DNA from: Gammaproteobacteria bacterium | Lineage (GTDB): Bacteria; Pseudomonadota; Gammaproteobacteria; Chromatiales; Chromatiaceae | Assembly: GCA_030625445.1 (NCBI GenBank) | Contig: DAOUQU010000059.1 | Coordinates: 1-8,794 of the forward strand | Direction of reading: 5' to 3' | DNA: 8,794 nt | Shown here: in pieces, positions 1 through 6,210 of the stretch | Layout: each line of letters starts with the position of its first letter | How positions within the stretch are numbered: the stretch's first letter is position 1 | The notes under the pieces: model-generated | Told to the model about the DNA's origin: nothing | The model's database searches: none | What the model saw: only the letters and a program-made list of their open reading frames with translations | Program-made: the position numbers and the translations under genes

Positions 1-996
1 ATCAGTGGTTTCGGCGCCGCGCTTGCGCTTGCCGGTATTGCGCTGGTCTACCAGGCGACCGGCACGCTGAACCTGGCGCAGCTTGCACAGTTGGCGCCTG
101 AAAAACTCAATAATCTGCAGGGTTTCGCCGCCTTTGTGTTGATGCTGGTTGGATTTGGCGTCAAGGCTGAACTCTTCCCTGTCAATATGTGGGTGCCAGA
201 GGTTTATGCAACTGCATCCAGCAGGGTATCCGCTCTGCTTGCAGGCGTCGTCTCCAAACTTGCGCTGCTGATCATCATGCGTCTGCTGATCCTGGTTTTC
301 CATCAGCCGGAGGCATTGACCGTGCTGCTGGTGCTTGGAATCCTCGGGGTTGTCAGCGGTGAACTGGCTGCCTGGCGCGCACGTGATCTCAACCGCTTAC
401 TGGCCTTCTCTTCGATTGGTCAGCTCGGCGTGATGTTTATCGCCCTCTCGATACCAGGCAATGCCGGTATTTTCGCAGCCCTGGCAGTCATGGTGCATCA
501 TCTCTTTTTAAAGCCGTCGATGTTCCTGCTGGCTGAACGCTGGGGAGGCTCGATCAAAGGACTCGCCGGCGCAGCGAAGACATCTCCTCTCGGCGCTGCG
601 CTGTTCGTGCTGCTCTCCCTGTCGCTGATCGGTGTACCGCCGCTGCCCGGTTTCTGGGCAAAACTGCTGGTGATCATGCCGCTGTTGGCGCTGGATCAGC
701 CGCTCTACTACTTTGCTGCATTCGTGATTCTTGCCGCGGCGTCACTGGAGGCGAATTATCTGTTTCGCGTCGTCATGAAACTCTATGAGAAGGAGCCGGC
801 TGCGACGCCTCACAACGCGCATGCAACTCTGGATCTTGCTACAGCGGTATTCCTTGGGGCAGGACTGGTCGCATCCGTCTTCATGCTGATTCCACTTGCC
901 GACCGCCTCGACGGCATTGCGGCGCAGGCGAGCGACGTCTCGACATACATACAAACCGTGGCACCGCAACCACTGCAATCAGGGAGAGTGCAATGA
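1..996 (+). CDS. Antiporter-like proton-conducting membrane subunit (NuoM/NuoN/HyfB family), 5'-truncated by the window
   Basis: The frame is open from base 1, so the true start lies upstream; 331 C-terminal residues are visible of a family usually near 480-500. A start at the TTG at 91 would fall inside a conserved region and is not credible. About nine hydrophobic helices can be seen. Family signatures are GVKAELFPVNMW with the TM7 lysine (K55 of the visible part), SKLALL in TM8 (K86), DLNRLLAFSSIGQLG, HHLFLKP (H167, K171), and PPLPGFWAKLL with the TM12 lysine (K221). These are the buried charges that carry protons in complex I and Mrp-type antiporters, and all look intact. The polar C-terminal tail (about 30 residues) is not conserved in the family as I know it. 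It overlaps the next gene by 4 bases (ATGA). Its role is ion translocation in the membrane arm; whether it is closest to NuoN, NuoM or HyfB cannot be settled by eye. Confidence 0.9.
   Translation: MSGFGAALALAGIALVYQATGTLNLAQLAQLAPEKLNNLQGFAAFVLMLVGFGVKAELFPVNMWVPEVYATASSRVSALLAGVVSKLALLIIMRLLILVFHQPEALTVLLVLGILGVVSGELAAWRARDLNRLLAFSSIGQLGVMFIALSIPGNAGIFAALAVMVHHLFLKPSMFLLAERWGGSIKGLAGAAKTSPLGAALFVLLSLSLIGVPPLPGFWAKLLVIMPLLALDQPLYYFAAFVILAAASLEANYLFRVVMKLYEKEPAATPHNAHATLDLATAVFLGAGLVASVFMLIPLADRLDGIAAQASDVSTYIQTVAPQPLQSGRVQ
981..986 (+). promoter_or_regulatory. Ribosome binding site for the NuoL-like gene
   Basis: AGGGAG lies 6 bases before the ATG at 993, inside the end of the preceding gene. 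It supports that start codon and the 4-base ATGA overlap. Confidence 0.7.
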
Positions 997-2864
997 CAGC
1001 TCTGGATTATCTGCTGCTGATCTCAGCAATCACTGTTGTCATCGCACTGCTGGCTGGCAACATGAGAGTCGGCGGCTGGCTTGTTACCATCCTCTATGCG
1101 CTGCAGGGCGCGGCGCTGCTGATGATGTCAGGCCTGGGTTACTCGACCCTGACAGTGGTTCAATCCTCGCTCAGGTTTAATGTCCTGAGTGAACAGATGT
1201 TGTGGCGTTTTGATGCGCTGTCGTGGTTTTTCGCACTGATTACCATCGGCGCGGGTCTCTTCTGCAGCTGGTTTGCATCCGGTGAGTGGGGAGAAAAATA
1301 CCGCGATAATGGCGGCAGTCTGCGTCTCTTCCATGGGGCGCTGGCGCTGAACGTATTCACTATGCTGGTGCTGCTGGCAAGCGGCGACCTGCTGACGCTG
1401 TTCATCGGCTGGGAGCTGGTCAGCTGGGCAAGTTTTTTGATCATGGCCCTTGCGGGCGGCAAGGCATTCAATTATGCCATGCGTTATATCAGTTATGCCT
1501 TTGCCGGCGCCATGGCGGTACTGGGTGGTCTGCTGTTGATCTATGCAGAGGTCGGCAGTTTTGACTTTCAGTCCCTCAAGGAGGCAGCGCCGCAGATGCA
1601 GGCCTCCACCCTGTGGCTGCTGGTGGTGCTGTTGACAGCCGGCTTCGGCGTCAAGATGGCAATACTGCCGTTTCATCTGTGGCAGGCGAAAGCCTATGCC
1701 GAGACACCGGGACCGGGCGCGGCTTTCCTCGGCGCCATCTCCTCGCGTATGGGACTGTTCGCCTTTATCGTGGTGATTGTGCAGCTGATTGGAATCAGCC
1801 GTCTGGTCGAGATGGAGATCCCCTATACCTTCCTCGACGCGCAAGATCTACTGGCCTGGATTGCTGTCTTCACGATCATCATTCCGACCTATATCGCGCT
1901 GCGCCAGCATGATGCGCGCCGCCTGCTGGCATGGCATGGCGTTGGCCAGACCGGCTATATGCTGCTGGGGCTCGTGATTGCCAATGATCTTGGCTCAGCC
2001 GGCGGCCTCATGCACGTCTTCAACTATGCATCCTACCAGGCGATGCTGTTCATGGCTGTGGTTGCGGTGATGCATCGCACCGGAACATCGGATCTGAACA
2101 AGCTGGGCGGGTTGTTTACGCGTATGCCGCTCTCTTATCTTGCCATGCTGATTGGCATTATCGGTCTTGCCGGACTGCCGCCTATGAATGGCTTCGTCTC
2201 CAAGTGGCTGATCTATCGCTCACTGATCGTTGACGGCAGTCCGTTGTTGTTTATCGCTGCAGTGATCGGCACGCTCGGCACCATACTGAGCGTCTACAAG
2301 CTGATACACAACATCTTCCTCGGCCAGCTGCGCGTCGAGCACGCCGCTGTGCGCGAAGCGCCGTTGAGCATGGTGATTCCAATGATGCTGCTTGCCGCCG
2401 TGGTTTTTGTGACCGGCTACTTCCCCGGTCTGGTGCTTGACTGGACCAGCGCGGTGCAGGCGAGTATCGGTCTCCCGGTTCTGGCGCATCACCTCGGTGG
2501 TGTCGATATGAAGGGTGGTCTTGACATGATCTGGATCGTCTCTGTGCTGTTGGTTGGGTTTGGTTTCGGTACGCTGGTGTTCTTTCTTGGCGGACGCAGC
2601 AAGCGTGTACATCAGCTGGATAACTACGCTGGCGGCCATTTCCTGACTGCTGAAACCCGCTATCACTACAGCGACAACTTCTACCCGGGGTTGATGCATC
2701 TGATTGGCCCCTGGTACCGCAACAGTTTCGAGTGGCTCGAGCGTGGTGTCATTTCAGCCGTGGATATCCTCTCGACGGCAATGCAGGGGCTCTATCGCAA
2801 TGCACATCCATCCTATCTGCTGCTGGTGGCAGTCGTCTTCGCGCTCTCCTGGGTGATTGTCTGA
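993..2864 (+). CDS. Antiporter-like proton-conducting membrane subunit (NuoL/HyfF family)
   Basis: A 623-residue, very hydrophobic protein of about 14-16 helices, close to the usual NuoL length. Motifs: FIGWELVSWASF with the TM5 glutamate (E141), GFGVKMAILPFHLW with the TM7 lysine (K221), SSRMGLF in TM8 with R252 where family members often have Lys or His, HDARRLLAWHGVGQTGY, and GLPPMNGFVSKWL with the TM12 lysine (K404). The usual His-Ala-x-x-Lys motif of the broken-helix region reads Tyr-Ala-Ser-Tyr-Gln (Q349), so one conserved central-channel charge is missing. The last 120 or so residues contain a hydrophobic helix, a soluble stretch and a final helix; this resembles the NuoL C-terminal extension in position, but I see no clear lateral helix. 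The start at 993 is chosen for its AGGGAG site and the ATGA overlap. Role: ion pumping in the membrane arm. The gene overlaps the NuoH-like gene by one base. Confidence 0.93.
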   Translation: MTALDYLLLISAITVVIALLAGNMRVGGWLVTILYALQGAALLMMSGLGYSTLTVVQSSLRFNVLSEQMLWRFDALSWFFALITIGAGLFCSWFASGEWGEKYRDNGGSLRLFHGALALNVFTMLVLLASGDLLTLFIGWELVSWASFLIMALAGGKAFNYAMRYISYAFAGAMAVLGGLLLIYAEVGSFDFQSLKEAAPQMQASTLWLLVVLLTAGFGVKMAILPFHLWQAKAYAETPGPGAAFLGAISSRMGLFAFIVVIVQLIGISRLVEMEIPYTFLDAQDLLAWIAVFTIIIPTYIALRQHDARRLLAWHGVGQTGYMLLGLVIANDLGSAGGLMHVFNYASYQAMLFMAVVAVMHRTGTSDLNKLGGLFTRMPLSYLAMLIGIIGLAGLPPMNGFVSKWLIYRSLIVDGSPLLFIAAVIGTLGTILSVYKLIHNIFLGQLRVEHAAVREAPLSMVIPMMLLAAVVFVTGYFPGLVLDWTSAVQASIGLPVLAHHLGGVDMKGGLDMIWIVSVLLVGFGFGTLVFFLGGRSKRVHQLDNYAGGHFLTAETRYHYSDNFYPGLMHLIGPWYRNSFEWLERGVISAVDILSTAMQGLYRNAHPSYLLLVAVVFALSWVIV

Positions 2865-3763
2865 TGCATTTTTATGAACTGCTTGTTGAACTTCTGCTGA
2901 TGCCAATCCTGGCCTTTGTCATTGGTCTGGCGATGGTGTTGATGATGCGCAGGATTGGCGCACGCATACAGCGGCGTGTCGGTCCGCCTGTATTGCAGCC
3001 GATCTACGACATTATCAAGCTCTATAGCAAGGAGACGCAGATCTCCCATGGCCTGATGCATGAGATTGGCATCATCATGGCTGTCGGCGGTTTTATTGCC
3101 GCCATGACTCTGCTGCCTGTTCCCGGGATGTCAGGACTTACCGACAAGGGCGGGGCGGTGACCCTGGCCTATATGTTGATGATCCCTTCACTGGGGATGG
3201 CTCTCGGCGTTGGACAGTGCGCCAATCCCAATGGATCGATCGGCATCTCCCGCGCCCTGACGGCCATGCTGGCCTACGACATCCCCTTTATCCTGGTGAT
3301 CTTCGGCGCATCCTACGTTTACGGAACCACCAACCTGGCCGAAATGGTTGCCATCCAGCAGCAACAGGACGTCTCCAGCTGGGGGATTGTACAAATGCCG
3401 CTGCTTGCCTTGACCGCACTGCTGATACTGCCTGCCACCATGGGCAAGCATCCGTTCGAGATCTATGTGGCGCCATCTGAGATCGCTACAGGACCGATGG
3501 TCGAAATGAGCGGCAAGTTCATGGGCGGGCTGTTCGTGATGCAGTGTTTTCAGCTCTACACGGCAGGGGTGATTTTTACGACGCTGTTTCTTGGCGGCGG
3601 TGTCTACTGGATAACCTTTTTGCCGAAAATCTTTCTGGTGGTTGCCATTCCCATGTCGGTCGCCTATCTCTTTCCCCGCTACCGCACCGAGGATGTCTTG
3701 CGCCTGATGTGGAAGTGGCCAATGTTGCTGGGACTGATTGGATTAGCGGTGGTGATGAAATGA
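2864..3763 (+). CDS. NuoH/HyfC/EchB-like membrane anchor subunit
   Basis: A 299-residue integral membrane protein, the size usual for HyfC/HycD rather than the slightly longer NuoH. The N-terminal helix is followed by RRIGARIQRRVGPPVLQP and YDIIKLYSKE (residues 29-56), the hallmark first loop that packs against the NuoB/NuoD-like subunits. Near residues 196-217 is HPFEIYVAPSEIATGPMVEM, matching the family's PFDxxEAExEL...GxxxEYSG loop. Two of the loop's glutamates are replaced (V202, P204), while E206 and E214 remain. This subunit normally links the redox site to the antiporter-like chain. The frame is open upstream to 2732, but ATG 2864 (TGATG, one-base overlap with the previous stop) gives the correct family N-terminus. 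No strong ribosome binding site precedes it (only GGGTGA at 2851), so translation probably depends on coupling. It overlaps the next gene by 4 bases. Confidence 0.93.
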   Translation: MHFYELLVELLLMPILAFVIGLAMVLMMRRIGARIQRRVGPPVLQPIYDIIKLYSKETQISHGLMHEIGIIMAVGGFIAAMTLLPVPGMSGLTDKGGAVTLAYMLMIPSLGMALGVGQCANPNGSIGISRALTAMLAYDIPFILVIFGASYVYGTTNLAEMVAIQQQQDVSSWGIVQMPLLALTALLILPATMGKHPFEIYVAPSEIATGPMVEMSGKFMGGLFVMQCFQLYTAGVIFTTLFLGGGVYWITFLPKIFLVVAIPMSVAYLFPRYRTEDVLRLMWKWPMLLGLIGLAVVMK

Positions 3764-4524
3764 ACGAACTCGATAAAATTCCTGTGCGCCAGGAACTCTC
3801 CGTGGCGGAGGGCAATGTTAAACGCAGCAACCCTCTTGCCAATGTCTTCGATGAACTGGTGCGTTTCTGCCAGTCGCGCTCGATGTTTATGCTGCATTAC
3901 TGCACCGGCTGCGGAGCGATCGAACTGCCGCCGGCAATGACATCGCGTTTCGACATGGAGCGCCTCGGCATCCAGCCGATGGTGACACCGCGCCAGGCGG
4001 ATATTCTGCTGATTACCGGCTATGTCTCGGTCAAGACCCTGAAACGCATCATCCTCACCTATGAGCAGATGCCTTCGCCCAAGTATGTGATCGGCATCTG
4101 CTCCTGTACGGTCAACGGCGGCATGTACTGGCAGAGCTACGCGACTGCCAAAGTCCTCAAGGAGTACCTGCCGGTCGACATCTATATCGCTGGCTGTATG
4201 CCCAGGCCCGAGGCTGTGATCAGTGGCTTGCGTGATCTCATGGGAGATATCAAGAGCGGACGCGCCGACAACTGGAAGCGCTATTTTCAAAATTATGATC
4301 ACTATCTCGGCAATCAGCAGAAGCTGTTTGGCGAGGATTGGCAGACGCCGACCGATATTATTGCCGAAGCCGAACACTATGGATTGATGACGGACCAGAC
4401 CCTGGGCGAACATACCGCCCTGCTGCAGAAGCACCAGCAGCCGTTGGAGGCGCTTGAGTTCAGCCTGGGCGAAAAGAGGGAGAAGATCCAGGGAGAAAAT
4501 CCCAGGGAGAAAAATAATGAGTAA
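3760..4524 (+). CDS. NuoB/HyfI-like [4Fe-4S] subunit
   Basis: A 254-residue soluble subunit expected at the membrane interface. It holds the cluster nearest the active site, equivalent to N2 of complex I or the proximal cluster of [NiFe] hydrogenases. Visible ligands are C48 and C51 in YCTGCGAIE, C114 in IGICSCTVNGGMY, and C146 in IAGCMPRPEA. The first pair is spaced CxxC, as in hydrogenase small subunits, not the tandem CC of NuoB. C116 is an extra cysteine. The core ends near residue 165; the remaining 90 residues are a charged extension ending in a Lys/Glu-rich tail. That is longer than in HyfI or EchC as I know them. The frame extends upstream to 3544, but ATG 3760 overlaps the previous stop (ATGA) and gives the right N-terminus. 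It overlaps the NuoC-like gene by 8 bases. Substrate is not known; the role as electron relay is firm. Confidence 0.93.
   Translation: MNELDKIPVRQELSVAEGNVKRSNPLANVFDELVRFCQSRSMFMLHYCTGCGAIELPPAMTSRFDMERLGIQPMVTPRQADILLITGYVSVKTLKRIILTYEQMPSPKYVIGICSCTVNGGMYWQSYATAKVLKEYLPVDIYIAGCMPRPEAVISGLRDLMGDIKSGRADNWKRYFQNYDHYLGNQQKLFGEDWQTPTDIIAEAEHYGLMTDQTLGEHTALLQKHQQPLEALEFSLGEKREKIQGENPREKNNE
4477..4511 (+). promoter_or_regulatory. Triple AGGGAGAA ribosome-binding-like repeat before the NuoC-like start
   Basis: AGGGAGAA occurs three times, at 4477-4484, 4490-4497 and 4504-4511, inside the end of the NuoB-like gene. The last copy is properly spaced for the ATG at 4517 and decides that start over the in-frame codon at 4454. 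The upstream copies may be simple repetition in a charged tail or extra ribosome docking sites. Confidence 0.5.
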
Positions 4525-5068
4525 AGAACTCAATCTGTGGCTGGATGATCTGCTCAAAGATATCAAGATTATCCAGTTCAAGCGCAAGAATTCACGCCGT
4601 GTGCGCATCGATATTGCCCCTGAAGCATTGCCGGCGCTGCTGGAGCTGCTGCAGGGACGCGCCAGCTATGTGCATCTCTCGGCAATTACCTGCGTTGACT
4701 GGATCGAGGATGATGAGTTTGAACTTGTCTACCACGTCTGGTCCTATGAAACCAACTCACTGGTCTCTGCGCATACCCGGATTTCCCGCGATCCCGGTGT
4801 CTATTTGTCAGTTTATGATCTTTACACGCCCGCTGCTTTTTTTGAGCGCGACATCCACGAAATGTTCGGTCTCTATTTCGAGGGCAGCCCGGATATGGAG
4901 AAGTTTATCCTCACCGAGTGGAACGGTCCGCCGCCGATGCGCAAGGATTTCGATTCCGAGGCCTTTGTCAACCAGACCTTCAGCTGGGAGGAGTACCATC
5001 CGCAGTGGCTCAAGGATATCGAGGCCGAGGGTGGTGGAATTACCACCAGGCCGGAGGATGTGCGCTGA
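4517..5068 (+). CDS. NuoC-like (30 kDa) subunit
   Basis: A 183-residue soluble subunit of the complex I 30-kDa family (N-terminal part of HycE/HyfG in hydrogenases). The signature ERDIHEMFGLYFEGSPDMEK (about residues 113-132) matches the family's EREVYDMFGIxFxGHPDLRR, and it is followed by PPPMRKDFDSE, matching HPLRKDFP. The protein helps dock the large subunit and carries no cofactor. It is separate from the NuoD-like gene, whereas E. coli hydrogenases 3 and 4 have the two fused; this arrangement is as in Ech-type, Ehr-type and most complex I operons. ATG 4517 is chosen because of the AGGGAGA site 6 bases upstream. It overlaps the preceding gene by 8 bases and the next by one base (TGATG). 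Confidence 0.93.
   Translation: MSKELNLWLDDLLKDIKIIQFKRKNSRRVRIDIAPEALPALLELLQGRASYVHLSAITCVDWIEDDEFELVYHVWSYETNSLVSAHTRISRDPGVYLSVYDLYTPAAFFERDIHEMFGLYFEGSPDMEKFILTEWNGPPPMRKDFDSEAFVNQTFSWEEYHPQWLKDIEAEGGGITTRPEDVR
5053..5057 (+). promoter_or_regulatory. Ribosome binding site for the NuoD-like gene
   Basis: GGAGG lies 10 bases before the ATG at 5068, within the end of the NuoC-like gene. It supports 5068 over the longer in-frame extension that reaches back to 4918. Confidence 0.6.
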
Positions 5069-6210
5069 TGCGACCGGAAAATTACGAGGCGATCAAGCAG
5101 CCGCCCAGCAATGAGTTTGAGCTGAATTTTGGCCCCAACCACCCCGGCATCGAAGGCAACTACGCCTTCAGAGTCAAACTCAATGGCGATGAAGTTTTGT
5201 CGGCCCGTGCAGATGCAGGCTATCTGCACCGCGGTTTCGAGAAACTCATGGAGGGGCGGCTGTGGATACAGAATATTGCACTGGTTCCACGTATCTGCGT
5301 TCCGGATCCCGTGCCGATGGAGGTGTGTTACTCGCTGGCTATCGAGGAGTTGTGCGGCCTTGAAATACCCGAGCGCGCCATGTGGCTGCGCGTCATGCAG
5401 CTGGAGATGTCGCGCCTGGCTGCACATCTGTTTGCCTTTGGTGGACATGCTGCCACCACTGGCATGTATACGCCGATGTTCTGGGGCGTTGCCGACCGGG
5501 ACCTGATCCTCGACCGCTTTGAAGAGCTGACCGGCGGCCGGGTCTACAGCATCTACAATATTCCCGGCGGAGTGCGCCGCGATATGCCGGATGGTTTTCT
5601 CGACAGGCTCGGCACTCTGCTCGATTATCTCGACTCCCGCCTGCCGGATTACGACAGCCTATTTTTCAGAAACCAGGTCTTCATCAAGCGTGCGCGCGAC
5701 GTCGGCGCCATGACCCAGGAGCAGGCGCTGAAATGGGGAGTCACCGGTCCGAATCTGCGTGCGACAGGCCTTGCATTCGATGTGCGGCGGGATGATCCCT
5801 ACCTGGTGTATGACAAGATCGATTTCGATATTGTCACTGAACCCGGTGGTGATGCCTTGTCGCGCAACCTGGTGCGCCGCGCCGAGTTGAAGCAGAGCAT
5901 TCGTATCCTGCGTCAGATCATCAAGCATCTGCCGTCAGTCAAAGGCGCTGTGCGTTGTCCCATACCCAATCCGCTGGCGTGGAATGTTCCGGCTGGCGAG
6001 ACCTATACGCGTGTCGAGTCATCCAAGGGCGAGCTGGCCTACTACGTGGTTTCCAATGGCGGCGACAAGCCCTACCGTGTGCATGTGCGCGGTCCCTCAA
6101 GCATGCATGCCGTGCAGGTGCTGGAGAAGCTGGCGGTCGGTTCACGTCTTGAAGATGTCGCGCAAATCATGTTTTCACTGGATGCCTGTCCACCCGAGGT
6201 TGACCGTTGA
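5068..6210 (+). CDS. NuoD-like large subunit lacking both the [NiFe] ligand pairs and the quinone-site residues
   Basis: A 380-residue subunit of the complex I 49-kDa/hydrogenase large-subunit family. Signatures: GPNHPGIEGN (22-31), GYLHRGFEKLMEGRLWIQN, YNIPGGVRRDMP and the C-terminal FSLDACPPEVDR (369-380). In hydrogenases, RxCxxC and DPCxxC bind Ni-Fe. Here they read R75-I-C77-V-P-D80 and D372-A-C374-P-P-E377, so only the first Cys of each pair remains, with Asp and Glu in the second positions. The protein ends at the complex I-like EVDR with no peptide for a maturation protease to remove. Aligned from memory with Thermus Nqo4, the quinone-binding His38 and Tyr87 correspond to E29 and V78. 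It probably receives or gives electrons via the NuoB-like cluster to an unidentified substrate or site. ATG 5068 overlaps the previous stop; the next gene starts at its stop (one-base overlap). Confidence 0.93.
   Translation: MRPENYEAIKQPPSNEFELNFGPNHPGIEGNYAFRVKLNGDEVLSARADAGYLHRGFEKLMEGRLWIQNIALVPRICVPDPVPMEVCYSLAIEELCGLEIPERAMWLRVMQLEMSRLAAHLFAFGGHAATTGMYTPMFWGVADRDLILDRFEELTGGRVYSIYNIPGGVRRDMPDGFLDRLGTLLDYLDSRLPDYDSLFFRNQVFIKRARDVGAMTQEQALKWGVTGPNLRATGLAFDVRRDDPYLVYDKIDFDIVTEPGGDALSRNLVRRAELKQSIRILRQIIKHLPSVKGAVRCPIPNPLAWNVPAGETYTRVESSKGELAYYVVSNGGDKPYRVHVRGPSSMHAVQVLEKLAVGSRLEDVAQIMFSLDACPPEVDR

Noticed and set aside
1128..1844. Long minus-strand open frame opposite the NuoL-like gene
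   Set aside because: It lies wholly antisense to a well-conserved gene and its translation is rich in Gln, His and Arg with no recognisable motif, as expected for a shadow frame.
3679..4608. 309-codon minus-strand open frame opposite the NuoB-like gene
   Set aside because: It spans the ends of three conserved plus-strand genes; the translation shows no family motif and there is no supporting gene context.
6207..6209. TTG start for the fusion gene
   Set aside because: The TTG is immediately followed by ATG at 6210, which gives the one-base TGATG overlap seen at other junctions of the operon.
5068..6210. [NiFe] hydrogenase large subunit
   Set aside because: Both CxxC ligand pairs are incomplete, the C-terminus lacks a cleavable extension, and no maturation genes are present in the window.
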